Of a stretch of DNA of 64,000 nt, positions 45,556-57,215 are shown one piece after another. The notes beneath the pieces were generated by a model that saw nothing but the letters and a program-made list of their open reading frames with translations, was not told the DNA's origin and made no database searches. Numbering within the stretch: position 1 is the stretch's first letter; each line of letters opens with the position of its first letter. Source of the stretch: Ursus arctos. Lineage: Eukaryota; Chordata; Mammalia; Carnivora; Ursidae. The DNA lies in the NCBI RefSeq assembly GCF_023065955.2, contig NW_026622897.1, positions 6,825,001-6,889,000 of the forward strand, read 5' to 3'. A program made the position numbers and the translations under genes.

Positions 45556-46316
45556 GTGAGTGGGGACATCTTCACTTGTTCTTACCGATCGATCTTGGGA
45601 AGGTCTTTCTAGTTTTGCGACCGTTTCTCTTCTAGTAGTTGGTAAAGTCAAGATGATTCTGCATCCCAGCATTGGCTCGTGTATTTCTAATTACGTCTCT
45701 TATAGTTTTCTTTCAATCTACTTCCAGAGCAGTTGGCCATTCTCACCCCATTTGTCCTTAAATAGACACGTACTTGCCCCAGATAAGTCTTTTTTCCCCT
45801 CATCTGGCTAAATTACTGTGGCATGAAAATTAGGGCATGTTCCTGGGTGGGTGGAACTGCTAGTTTTAAATGAAGAACTTGAGCATGATATTCAGCAATT
45901 TTGGAACCTAGTCAGATAAATAGGCTATTTCTATATGGAGTCAAATAACCATAGGGGAAAACGCCAGTTCTTTTAGAAAATTATTTTTATTGATTTGGGA
46001 ACCTATCAAAGTTATAGTTTCAAATTTCTTTTGTTTCACTTAATAAATGTAAATTCAAAAATTATTCCTTAGGAACTGGGGATAAAAAAAAGCAAAACTT
46101 CTAATGAAATTCTTTTTACGAATTTTGATAACATTTTAAGTGCCTCTAAATTCAATTAGTATAAAGTTAATTACTCAGAATGTTCAGAACACTATGGGGG
46201 ATCTAAAAATATGTAAAGGCATCAATTCTTTCAGAGAACTTAGAATTTCATGTATCATTTCTTAGAAAGTGATCTGAGGATACCTACCACAGGTAGCATC
46301 TGGGGAAGCATCTAGA

Positions 46317-46615
46317 GCCATGCTGTTCAATAGAGATACAATGTAGGCACAAACATCATTTTAAAGTTTCTGGTACGTACATTAAAAAGTTAAATAGGTG
46401 AAATTAATATGAATGACATTTTATTTAGGCTTATATAGCCAAAATATCATTTCAGTATATAATCGATAACGAGATAGTTTGATTATTCTTTTGATATTAA
46501 GTCTTAAAATTAGCTATCTTACACTTGTAGCACGGCTCAGGTCCGACAAGCTGTGCTTCCAGTGCCCGGCAGCCACCTGTAGCTAGGGGCTACCACTGGC
46601 CAGTGCGGTTCTAGA
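46317..46615 (+). repeat. Non-autonomous DNA-transposon-like repeat
   Basis: The sequence starts 'gccatgctgttcaatagag', has an AT-rich middle ('aggtgaaattaatatgaatg', 'acattttatttaggc', 'gccaaaatatcatttcag'), then 'tagcacggctcaggtccgac' and 'agctaggggctaccactgg'. This is the widespread mammalian medium-reiterated element with 'gctgtccaatag' and 'agtggctaccatattgg' near its ends. I cannot name the subfamily. A related copy in reverse orientation lies at 56925-57215. Confidence 0.6.
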
Positions 46616-46779
46616 GACCTGCCAGCTCCACACAGACTTACCAAGTCCAGGTCAAGGGGAGCTCGTGCATCGCCTTCCCTGACAAGTAACCCCGCTAATA
46701 AGAATGTGTACTGGAGTTTGAGAGCCACTGGTTTTTAGCAGCTGCGAATAAGGACTGGTAATCCTCAAAATAACCTTTT

Positions 46780-46915
46780 CAGGTGGAAGCAGAATTATCT
46801 TTCTTTCATTGATAAGCACATGAGACTTTCAGGATATTGTTTACCCAAGCTAAAGCATAATTCAAACCCAAGTATATGTGACTTCAAAGTCTGTATAATT
46901 TTTATCAGATAATGA
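46780..46915 (+). repeat. MIR fragment
   Basis: 'gataagcacatgagactttc', 'attgtttacccaagctaaag' and 'ttcaaacccaagtatatgtg' followed by 'acttcaaagtctgtataat' match the MIR 3' part ('gatgaggaaactgagg ... cttgcccaaggtc ... cgaacccagg ... actccagagcc'). Confidence 0.6.
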
Positions 46916-47384
46916 GAGATAGAAACAAGTTGAAAAGGTTCAACCCAGACCTTTTCAGGCCTTGAGTGACAAGCTAGAGAATTTAAACTTGACCCTAATC
47001 CAAAGGTAACTAAAGATTTTTGAGGAGTGGATGTAAGAGTAGAGTCGTGCCTTATACTGATAACCTGGCAGTGATGGTTGAAGTGGATTAGAGGAGGCAG
47101 GAGATCAGTCTGGATGCACGCAACCCTTTCTGGTGGAGTAAAGAGGGCCTTGAGCGTCCTAGAGGTAAGAAGCATATGTATGGCCTTGAGAAGTCTTTCA
47201 GGAAAATAACCTCTCTGTTGTTTAATCCTTCCCAAACTTAGTCACGGAATAATTTTTTTCCTTGTAATCCAGAACTAGTGAACAGTTACCTCAGCAGAGT
47301 GATAATTGAAAAGGCCAAAACATCATGAAATCTCCAGGAGAGAGCATAATGAGGGAAAGTAACAGGATCTGGAGGAACACCTAT

Positions 47385-47485
47385 GTCTGTAGCCGGAGAT
47401 CAGAATCACCAGGGGGAGGCTTAAAAAATATACACCTTCCAGGTCTCTACTCTTGGAGAATCTGAATCAATGGGGCTATGATAGA
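47385..47485 (+). repeat. MER5A-like fragment
   Basis: 'agatcagaatcaccaggggg', 'aggcttaaaaaatatacacc', 'ttccaggtctctactcttgg' and 'agaatctgaatcaatgggg' match MER5A ('catcagaatcacctgg...cttgttaaaacacag...ggccccaccc...gagtttctgattcagtagg'). Confidence 0.75.
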
Positions 47486-47499
47486 GCCAAAATAATAAT

Positions 47500-48260
47500 A
47501 TATTTAAGTGCTAAGGTATTTCTGATGCATAGCCAGTGTCAAAATCATTCAGCATGGAACGTGGATGTTTACAGGTCAGGAGATAGAAGAAAGTGATGGT
47601 TCCGGGCAAGAGTAGTGTGAGAGACACGAGTGTTAGAAAAAAGTACAGTGCTAGAAAAACCAAGGACCTACAAATGCCATCAGGACTGGAAGAAGGGCGG
47701 GCTTTAAGGGGAGAATATCCTGTGGGTAGTACTGAAAAAAGATCAGAGGACAGGGCAGCCAGGAAGTCACTGTCTTCAGGAATGCCATATGGCATTAGAG
47801 ATAGAAGCCCAGTTACAGGGATATCAAGAAATGCAGGAATAGGGGCGCCTGGCCGGCTCAGTCAGAGGAGCGTGTGACTCTTGATCTCAGGGTTGTGAGT
47901 TCAAGCCTCACATGGGGCATGGAGCCTACTTAAAAATTGAAAGAAGAAAAAAAAAGAAAGAAATAGAGCTAGACCCGTAGTCTAGAAAGTTGACGGAGGA
48001 AGGGAAAAAAGAGGAGGCAGAGGTGTTGGGGGAGGATTTTGTTTAGTTTGGGGTTTAAGAATGAGCCTGTATAAGCAGAGAGGACAGGGGGAGAGTGTCC
48101 ACAGGAGAGGAAGACAGTAACAGCAGGACAGTCGAACTTTGGAAGCTCAGTTCTGACGGGGGGGACAGGAAAGGCACCAGTGGAGTGAGTGGCGTTGAGG
48201 TAAATGCACTTCCACACGGGCACAAACAGACGTTGGAGGGGAGAAAGGGTGTGGGATTTC
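47500..48260 (+). repeat. Possible L2 host sequence around a SINE
   Basis: Purine-rich text such as 'gaagaaagtgatggttccgg', 'cagccaggaagtcactgtc' and, after the SINE, 'ttgtttagtttggggtttaag' resembles the L2 body ('gttcagttttggacatgttaagtttgag'). Subfamily and continuity need a computed search. Confidence 0.4.
47842..47965 (+). mobile_element. Short SINEC-type tRNA SINE
   Basis: GGGGCGCCTGGCCGGCTCAGT head, 'GTGACTCTTGATCTCAGGG', the B-box-like 'GAGTTCAAGCC', then 'GGAGCCTACTTAAAAATTG' and a purine tail. It lacks the CT-rich tract, as in the copies at 6921 and 18752. Confidence 0.9.
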
Positions 48261-49239
48261 CACAACGTGGAGCCCACAGAAATGATTTTCTAAGATGGAT
48301 GTCCTTTCGATAAATGACGTCACAGTGGGAACAGCCTCACATCCACTCCCACGACTAACACCTTGTTCCCAATGAAGATTTCCATTGGAAATCATTGAAA
48401 ATTTACGTCAGACTCTACACTGCTTACCGCACGTGGTAAAAATCATCCACAGGAAAACTGTGGTACAAAAATAGATGGCATCATGAAGGCCTGTGAACAG
48501 TCTATTCTTACGTAATTATGAAAACAAACGTCGGCCCCCACACTCCTGCGGCCCCACCCCGTTTCCCTTGCTGGAAAGCTGGGACAGCGCGGAGCCTGTT
48601 CTCACCATCATATATTTTAATCTGACACTTAAACTGAAGTGCCCCAGGCATTTCAGGACAGAACAGGTTGACAGGAAATTTTTATTATAGCAGCATTATA
48701 CTGTCAGTCACAATAAAATGTTGTACCACATCCATAACTCTGAAAGTGCCAGAACTCATGAAAATTCATAGTAAACTTTTATATTCTGCCATTTATAAGA
48801 TCTACATAAAGTAAAAAAAAAAGTCATTTAAAAATACCTATCTACTTCAGATTCAAAATCTTAATTTAACAAAAAATGGAGAAAGATTTCACCCATTTCA
48901 TGTCTCATAAAATATAACATGCTTTTACTTTTAAAATTAATTTCCTGCTAAAGTTAGACAAACCTATTATATAATAAATTTGTACACATCATGTTAAAAT
49001 AACAAGTAAATATGGGGGCGAGTTAAGAATAGAATACTATTTTATTTTCTTTCAGACCTCTCAGACAGAAGTAGACCATATATAAGATGAATATATTTTT
49101 AGTTTCATTTAAATGCCAGCTATAGAATTGATAGAAAATGATTCTTTAGATAGAAATTAAAGTAGGAAAGCAAGGGCATTTTTATTAAAATTACCAAGGT
49201 AGATTTTTAAAATAAAAGAGTTCTCTATGTACCACCTTT

Positions 49240-49400
49240 GTGATTCTAAGTAAGTTGTTAAAACTTTCCAGCCTTCCTTTTCAGAATTATAAAAAGGGGA
49301 ATTCTTATCTTACAGGCTTGTTACGAGAATTAAAGGTAATTAATACCAAGTGCCTGGCATGTCATAGGTGCTCAGTAAATTACAGTTATTGCATTAGAGC
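49240..49400 (+). repeat. MIR fragment
   Basis: 'aattataaaaaggggaattc', 'cttacaggcttgttacgag', 'aattaaaggtaattaatacc' and 'aagtgcctggcatgtcatag' with 'gtgctcagtaaattac' are the MIR 3' end. Confidence 0.8.
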
Positions 49401-50893
49401 TAGATTTTATATTTCAATCCAGAATACAGTAACTAATGAATACTTTGTTATCCCAGGGGTTTTTTTTTTCAGTGTTTAATAAGCATAGCAATTTCGCGGT
49501 CTGTTTTATTTGTATGATTTATAGGAATATTTTAATTCTTGCTTCAAGTTTATATCATCAGTGATTTTCAGTGATGATTTCTCCAGTTTCATAAAGGAGA
49601 CTTGGGCTCTTAGATCTGGGTGCCTTCAGAGTCCCGCAGGGAGAAGCCACAGAAGCAAAATAGACCCCAAAGGTCCCAGGACTGCAGGGATCCTCCTGCG
49701 GTCGCTTGGAGGGAGCAGGCTTCTACTCCCCATCAGTTCATGTGCTTTTTAAAATGTGCCACACTGATAGAAGTTCTGGGTAAGTTTGTTGAATAAGCGA
49801 GTCACCGATAATTGACAATGATCCAGAACTTAATCTAGCCTAATTTGTGATACCTATTTCGCTGCTAAGTGTGGAGGGCATAAGTATATTAAAACAGAAA
49901 AGTAAGCTAAGTTTAGGAAAAGCCCTAAATGTGTGCATATAAAATATTAAGCATTCAGAACGTGTTTGGTTTATGAAATATGAAACAGAATGAAATTTAT
50001 ATTTAGTGGAGCTGGACTAACAAATCCTGACAATAAGTGCAGTGATTTTAATTCCTTAAAAAAAAAAAAAACCTGCGAATTGGTCATTGGGCAAATAGGC
50101 GTCTTTCCTTAAAGGGACAGATACTGGATAATATAGATACGCCATGAAGTGTATGCCCCAGAAACAGACACAGAAATAAAGCATGAGTAATATTTATCAT
50201 ATTTCTGAAATGAAATTCTTAGGCTATTGTGATGTTTATTTCCGCCAAGTAGCTATCTAATTTTTCGAGCCCTGTGATTCCATGAAACTTAAGGTAGTTC
50301 AGCAGTGGGTGTCGAATTCGTCTCTGTCCACATGTGTCCAGTAGTTTAAGTTCGTATTTTTCCTTCAGTCCAGTGCCCTTTTCATTTACATGTGGTTTAA
50401 GTTCCGGTGACTCGTCACGTCCTGAGCAGTGCAGTGGTGAGCGCACAGGGTGGGAGTCTGATGACTAGTGTGTCCGTGCTCGTTGCTTCCTGGGAGTCCT
50501 CGACGGCTTTATTTTTCATTGAAGTGTCCCTCACGGTCAGTGTTACGTGAGTGTCAGGTGCTCAGCGTGTTGATTCCACAGTCCTGTGCATTGCTCCGTG
50601 TTCTCCGTGGTACGTGCAGTCACCATACGTTCCTACAGTAATATCGACTGGATTCCCTGTGTTGCTGTTTTTCATCTCCATGATTTACTGATTTTTTTTT
50701 TTTTTTGGTCTGGAAGTTTGTACTTCTGAAGTCCCCTTATTTATTTCACCCACACACACCCCCCACCAACTTCCCCAGTGGCAACTACCAGTTTGTTCTC
50801 TGTATGTAAGTGTGGTTATTCTTTTGTTCTTTGTTCATTTTGTTTCTTAGGTCCCACATATAAGGGAACCCATAGGTATTTGTCTTTCTCTGC

Positions 50894-51265
50894 CTAACTT
50901 ATCTCACTTAGCATAATATTCTCTAGGTCCATCCACGTTGTTGCAAATGGCAAGATCTCCTTCTTTCTATGACTGAGTAATGTTGTGCGCGCGCGCGTGT
51001 GTGTGTGTACACACTCTGTCTTCTTCATCCATTTAGCTGTAGATGAACGCTGAGGCTGCTTCCATGTCTTGGCTATCGTAAATAATGCTGCAATAAACAT
51101 AGGACTGCAAATGTCTTTTTGAACTACTGTTTTCCTTTTCTTTGGGTAAATACCCAGTAGTGGAATTACTTCATCATGTAGTATTTCTATTTTTAACTTT
51201 TTGAGGAACCTCCACACTGTTTTCCAGAGCGGCTGCACCAGTTTGCATTCCCACCCACAGTGCAT
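50894..51265 (-). pseudogene. L1 ORF2 C-terminal remnant
   Basis: The minus-strand frame contains [49 protein letters not shown] and FATTWMDLENIMLSEIS, the standard C-terminal landmarks of mammalian L1 ORF2p. It is cut by stops on both sides. An alternating GCGCGCGCGTGTGTGTGTG tract near 50987-51008 on the + strand interrupts the protein as an Arg/Thr/His stretch (THTRART). Confidence 0.92.
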
Positions 51266-52281
51266 AAGGGTTCCCGTTTCTCAACATCCCTGCCAGTTCG
51301 GTTTTTTGGTATTGAGTTGTATGAATTCACTGTATTTTTTGGTGACTAACCCCTTACCAGACACATCATTTGTAAATATCTTCTCCCATTCAGTAGGTTG
51401 CCTTTTTGTTTGTTGGTTTCCCTTATGCAAAAATTTATTTTGATGTACTCACAATAGCTAATTTTTGCTTTTGTGAAACTATCTGGTCCTGGACTTTTGT
51501 TTGTTGGCCGTTTTTTGATTACTGATTCAATTTCATTAATAGTAATCAGTCTGTTCAGTTTTTTATTTCTTCCTGATTCAGTCTTGGAAGATTGTCTGTT
51601 TCTAGGAATTTCTCTGTTTCTTCTAGGTTGTCCAGTTTGTTGGCATATAGTTTTTCATGCTATTCTTTTATAATATGTACAGTTTCTGTGATGCTCGTTG
51701 TCACTTCTCTTCATTTCGGATTTTATTTATTTGTGTCCTTTTCTTGATCACATCTAAAGGTTTATCAGCTTTCTTTATCTTTTCAAAGAACTAGCTCTTG
51801 GTTTCATTGTTTTTTGTTTGTTTGGTCTCTGTTTCATTTATATCTGCTATAATCTTTCCTTCCTTCTAGCCTTGGGTTTTGTTTGTTCTTCTTTTTCTAG
51901 TTCCTTTGGGTGTAAAGTTAGGTTGTTTATTTGAGATTTTTCTTTTTCTTGAGATAGACCTGTATTACTATAAACTTGCCTCTTACCCTGGCTTTTTCTG
52001 TGTCCCAAAGATTTTGGACCATTTGTCTTCATTTTCATTTGTCTCCTTGTATTTTTTTAATTTCCTCTTTAATATTTCAGTTGACCTATTCATTGTTTAG
52101 TAGCACATTTTTGAGTCTCTGTGCATTCTTGTTCTTTCCAGATTTTCTTGTAATTGAGATCTAGTTTTATACAGTTGTGGTCAGAAAAGATGCTTGGTAT
52201 GAGTTCAGTCTTATTAAATTTATTGAGACTTGTTTTGTGGCCTGTCATGTAATCTGTTCTGGAGAGCATTCTGTGTGCACT

Positions 52282-53024
52282 TTAAAAATCATGTATTCTG
52301 CTCTTTTTGGAGGAAATGTTTTCTCTGTATCTTTTAGGGTCTATCTGGTCGAATGTGTCATTCAAAGCCACTCTTCCCTTGTTGGGTTTTCTGTCTGGGT
52401 GATCTATCCATTGATGTAAGGGAGTGTTACAGTCTCCTATTACTGAATTACTGTCATTTTCTCCCTTTATGCCCTCCCTTAACATTTGCTTTATATATTT
52501 AGGTCCTCCTGTGTTGGGAACATAGATACTTAACAATTGTTACATCCTCTTATGGAGTGATCCCATTATCATTATGTAGTGCCCTTTGTCTCTTGCTACA
52601 GTCTTTGATTTAAAGTCTTCTTTTGTCTGATGTAAGTATTGCTACCCCTGCTTCTTTTTTGCTTCCGTTTGCATGGTGTGTGTTCTTCTCCCCCTTCACT
52701 TTCAGTCTGTATGTGTCTTTAGGTGAGCATTACAGGCAGCAGAGAGATTGGTCTTGCTTTTTATCATTCACTCAACCTATGGCTTTTGATTGGAACATGT
52801 AGTCTATTTACATTTAAAGTAATTATTGACAGGTATGTACTTACTGCCATTTTCCTCATTGTTTTCTGGCTGTTAGTTCTTCTCTGTTCCTTTCGTCTTT
52901 TGCTCTCTTCCCTTGTGGTTTGATAACTTTTTTTAGCGTTGTGCTTGGATTCCTTTCTCTTTATTTTTTGTGTTCTTATAAATGGTTTTTGAATTGTGGT
53001 TATCATTGCGTTGACATTTAACAT
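52282..53024 (-). pseudogene. L1 ORF2 endonuclease remnant
   Basis: The minus-strand translation at 52282-52536 has SIYVPNTGGPKYIKQM and GDCNTPLHQW, corresponding to the YAPN and GDFNTPLS motifs of the L1 apurinic-like endonuclease. The frame at 52764-53024 ends in STYLSIITLNVNRLHVPIK, matching the N-terminal part of ORF2p (the family has ITLNVNGLNAPIKRH). Frameshifts and stops separate the pieces. Confidence 0.9.
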
Positions 53025-53539
53025 CTTATGTGTATTAACAGACTATGTTAATGGTCACTTAAGTTCGAACATATTCTAAAAGCACTAAATTTTTATCCCC
53101 CCCACCATATTTTATATATAGATGTCGTATTCTACATCTTTATTTTTTGTATCCCTAGACTAATTTTTGTAGATACAATTGGTTTTACTACTTTTGTGTT
53201 CAAACCTCCATACTGGCTATATACGTGATTAATTTCCTACCTGTACTATATATTTGCTTTTACCTGTGAAGTTGTTTTCTTCCATAATTTTCTTCTAGTT
53301 GTGGCCTTTTCACTTAAAGGACTCCTCTAATGGTTTTTGTAAGGCTGGTTTAGTGGTGATGAACTTTAATTTTTGTTTATCTGTGAAACTCTTTCTCCTT
53401 CTACTCTGAAATGATAATCTTGCTGGGTAGAGTGTTATTGGTTGTAGAGATTCTTTGCTTCCCTTCAGCCACTCCTGCAAAACTTTATGTTGCCTGCAGA
53501 GTTTCTGCTAAAAAATCAGCTGATAGCCTTATGGGATGC

Positions 53540-53830
53540 CCCTTGTATATAACTCTTTTCTTTTCTCTTGCTGCTTTTTAAATTCCCTCTTTATTACCAC
53601 TTTTTGCCATTTTAATTATTATGTGTCTTGGTGTGGACCAATGTGGGTTCATCTTGTTGGGGTCTCTCTCTGCTGCATGGATCTGGATGTCTGTTTCCTT
53701 CCCCAGATTAGGGAAAATTTCAGCTATTTTCTTCTAATAAGTTTTCTGCCCCCTGCTTTCTCTCTCTTCTCCTTCCAGGACTCCAGTAATGCAAATGTTA
53801 TTACACTTGGTGATGTTGCTGAATTTCCTT
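53540..53830 (-). pseudogene. L1 ORF1 remnant
   Basis: The minus strand here translates to an interrupted AEIFPNLGKETDIQ-type segment followed by KMNPHWSTP, the linker between coiled coil and RRM domain of L1 ORF1p. The same segment is better preserved in the other L1 at 63100-63324. No usable frame remains. Confidence 0.75.
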
Positions 53831-55854
53831 AAACTACTCTCATTTTTTTATTAATTTTTTCTTTCTGCTATTCCGCTTGGTTGCTCTCCATTACCTTGTC
53901 TTTCAGATCACTGATCTGTTGTTCAGTGTCTTCTAATCTATTTATTCCTTCTGGTGTATTGTTTACTTCCATTACTGAATTCTGCAGCTCTGACAGGCTC
54001 TTTTTTATATTTTCTACTTCTTTCTATAAGTTCTGAGATCATCCACGCTTCTCAAGTTAGCGAGTCTCTTTTAGGATATTACTTTGAATTCTTTATTAGG
54101 CATATTGCTTATCTCCATTTCATTTCACTCTTTTACTACTGTAATTTTGTCCTGTTCTTTCATTTAGGACATATTCCTCTGTCTCCTCATTTCGTCTAAC
54201 TCTATATTTGTTTTTGTGTGTTAGGTAGGTCAGCTATGTCTTCTGGTCTTGTAACGGTCTTGTGTAGGAGAGGTCCTGTGGTGCCCTGTGTGGGCTGCGT
54301 TTTCCCTGCTGTTGTGGCTAATCTGTGATTGCTTTCAGCCTAGGAAGCTACAATGACCCACTTTGCCTGGTGTGGGAATACTGGGCAGGGTTTGGTCCCA
54401 GGGCTGTTGAGAGGCCTGAGGCCACTGCCATGGTTGGGTTATAGGCAGGCCAGCAGTCAGACTAGGTGTCTGCAGTTAGCCCCTCTGCCACATCTGCAGG
54501 CGCACAGAAGGGCAGGGCTTCCTCCCTATGCAGCCAGCTAAGAGGCTGGGCTGCTGGAACTGGGGGTGTACTGGTGTACAGGGACGTCTCTCCCTCCCTC
54601 GGCAGGAGTCACTTTGCAGTGGTGCTGGTCCCTTTAGGGTTGCCTACAGGGGGTGGGGGGCTGGGGCAAGAGCTGCTTTGGAGGTATGCCTGCCACAATG
54701 GGTGGATTAGATGGGACAGGGCCGCAGGGGAATGCCAGGGCAGGGTTTGTGGTGCTAACGAGGTAGATGGAGAGTTGACAGGGCTGACTACTACAAGCAT
54801 CTGGCTATCTGGGCTGAGCAGGGTGGGGATGAAAAATGGCATCTGCTAGCACTTATGTTCTTGGAGAAATCTCTTGCAGGTCTCTGCCCCTCCCTCCATC
54901 ATACCTTCTCAGATAGTCAATAAACCTCTTCCGTGTACAGCCCAGGCACTCTTCAAACCGCTGTTATGATGCTATGTCGCTGTGGGGTTGCTGGTCACTC
55001 TGGCTCTTTAGGGGCAGGGACTCAGTTTCTTTCCTGTTGTCCTCTGGCTCTTCTGACATTAATAAGCCCACTGATTTTTTGGTTCCCTGAGTTGAGCCCT
55101 GATGATTTTTAAACCTCCTGAAGTTAAGCTTCACTGGTTTTCAAAGCCAGATGTTCTGTGGGCTCATCTTCCCAGTGCAGGTCCCTGATGCCATGGGTAC
55201 CCGGCGTGGGGTCCGATCCTCTTGCTTCTCCCTGCTCGTGATGTCTCTTCTGTTTGTGGTTATTCCCACCAGAGCTTTGGTTCCTAACCAGGCTCCACCC
55301 CTCTTTCCCTCTGCAGTAAATCTTCCGTCTTAGGATTAACTGTGAAAGGTCTGTTCTGTCAGTCTTCAGGTCATTTTCAGAGTTTGTTATGTGGAGGTAG
55401 CTGCTGGTGTGTCCGTGGGTCAAGCTGAGCTCGGGACCCTCCTCTTCTGCCACTTTCCCAACTCTAGTACTTGACTTGTTCACGGTGCTTCCATGACCTG
55501 GTCACCTGACTTCATTAAATTAACTCTATTTCTACATTTTACCTTAGCTTCTACCCATTACACGAGTAGTAAACAAGAAAGAACCCAGAGCCTCATCACT
55601 CCCTCTACGTGACGACGTACCACAGATCCTCCTTTCGGTAATAGAGTGAAAACTAGGCACACCACTCTTCTCTTTCTGATATGAGCGAATTATTGAAACT
55701 CCTCCCCACCCCTTCCCCCAATCATGGCAAGTCGTCTGTCTTAGGGAACCAAGATTTCTGGATTTAGATCAGATCTCCTGACTAGTAGATGGGCGTTATT
55801 GTTGCACGTTTGTTCAGAGTATTAGGATAAATCTTTTCTTTGCTAATAATCTCA

Positions 55855-55982
55855 GGTGGACCACTTTTGGCCAGTAGGATCCATGCTTATATTGCCTCTC
55901 TGATAATGATAAGGAGCCACCAAAAGAATTTAAGCAAGGGAAGAGTGGCATATCAAATATGTCTTTTAAAAAGTTCACTGTG
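55855..55982 (+). repeat. L2-like fragment before SINE
   Basis: 'ggaccacttttggccagtag', 'gataaggagccaccaaaag' and 'aatttaagcaagggaagag' with 'atatgtcttttaaaaagttc' resembles the L2 section '...agccattgaagggttttaagcaggggag...gatcagatttgcgttttagaaag'. Confidence 0.55.
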
Positions 55983-56182
55983 GGGCGCCTGGGTGGCTCA
56001 GTCAGATAAGTGTCTGCCTTCAGCTCAGGTCATGATCTCAGGGTCCTGGGATCGAGCCCCACATTGGGCTCCCTGCTCAGTGGGGAGTCTGCTTCTCCCT
56101 CTCCCTCTGCCCCTCCCCCCACCTTCCCTGCTGTGCTCTCTCTTGCAAATAAAATCTGAAAAAAAAAAAAAAAAAGAAGAAG
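55983..56182 (+). mobile_element. SINEC with TSD
   Basis: The least degraded standard SINEC in the window: GGGGCGCCTGGGTGGCTCAG head with the Pol III A-box region, 'CCTGGGATCGAGCCCCAC' with a B-box-like element, a CT-rich tract, and a 'CAAATAAAATCTG' tail leading to about A18 and (GAA)n. Target-site duplication AAAGTTCACTGTG at 55970-55982 and AAAATTCACTGTG at 56183-56195, one mismatch in 13. Confidence 0.96.
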
Positions 56183-56924
56183 AAAATTCACTGTGTAGAG
56201 AAATTTAGAGGATTTTAGCACTAAGATTGCAGACCAGGAGACCTTCTTATATTTTAAAGTACATGCAAAGGTTAAATTGGAAAAAAACTGGAAAAAAAGA
56301 TGAACTAAGAATATTCATTGCTTTTGTGTACCAAACAGCGGGGAATGGAGAAAATAACCATTTCTACCTCCACACCCAAGAAAGGCTTGTGGTAGGAACC
56401 AGCTGGTGTTAGTACAGATCTGTGTTAACGGGTGTATACGAACATTCCACGGGGATCAATGAAAGTTTGAACAGAAATCAGATACAGATTTTAGAGTATG
56501 AGCAGAGAAAATATGTAACTTGTGATAAATTTTGTTTATATCAAGACTAGTGGGGTAAACCCATAAATTTATAAAATAAGCAGAGTTTAACAATCTATAT
56601 AATGGGATTTAGCATCTGATCTTTTAAACGCACAAAGGCTTTCATGTTTCCAGTCTGGTTTGTGAGGCTTTGCGAACTTGAGAACTCGTTTCAATGTAAA
56701 TTAGAATATTGAAGGTCATTTTAGCTAAGCTCTAAAATTTGCCTTCAGTTATTTGGTGGACTTGCTGTCCTAGTGCTGTTTAGCATTTAAGTACAGCCCC
56801 AATATATCATTAATAAAATCCTCCTGGACACCTAGTCCACACTTGTTTGATTTACACAATGAGAGCTCATTCAAATTTGGTTTTGGTTTTGAACAAAAAT
56901 TAATAAAAAATTCTGTGCAGTGGA

Positions 56925-57215
56925 CCTCTGCGGTCCAACATGGTGACTACTGGCCCCAGTGTCTTTGAGCTCTTGTAATGGATCTAGTCCAAATTGAGAT
57001 AATATAAAATACATACCACATTTTGAAAAAGTATGTGAAATATATCAATAACTTTTATGTTGGTTATGTCTTAAAGTGATAATTTTTGATAAATTGAGTT
57101 AAATGAAATATTACTAAAATTAATTTCAACTGCTTTTTACTTTTTTTCTTTTAAAAATGCACCATGCTAGATCATTTAAAATTATGTATGTGGTTCACAT
57201 TATATTTCTATTAGA
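56925..57215 (-). repeat. Non-autonomous DNA-transposon-like repeat, reverse
   Basis: 'gcggtccaacatggtgactac' at the left, 'ctggccccagtgtctttgagc', then an AT-rich middle with 'taatttcaactgctttttac' is the reverse-complement-like arrangement of the family at 46317-46615 ('gtagccactggccac ... gagcacttgaaatg'). The right end is indistinct. Family name not assigned. Confidence 0.5.

Larger units (their letters stand above)
50508..55460 (-). mobile_element. Long L1, antisense, internally deleted
   Basis: Read on the minus strand, from 55460 down: a GC-rich 5' UTR (about 54200-55460), whose first bases, GGGAAAGTGGCAGAAGAGG, match the 5' terminus I expect for carnivore L1; ORF1 remains (about 53540-53830); ORF2 endonuclease (52282-53024); the first part of the reverse transcriptase (51480-52000); the ORF2 C terminus (50894-51265); and the 3' UTR (50508-50890). 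Both ends are therefore present, but at 4.95 kb it is shorter than a 6-7 kb full-length L1. The join near 51473-51480 passes from ORF2 C-terminal text straight to the RT start, so the RT core is missing. All frames carry stops. No target-site duplication was recognised. Confidence 0.9.

Noticed and set aside
54466..54849. 127-codon + strand frame with Gly/Leu-rich sequence
   Set aside because: It lies in the GC-rich 5' UTR of the antisense L1 and has no homology I can recognise.
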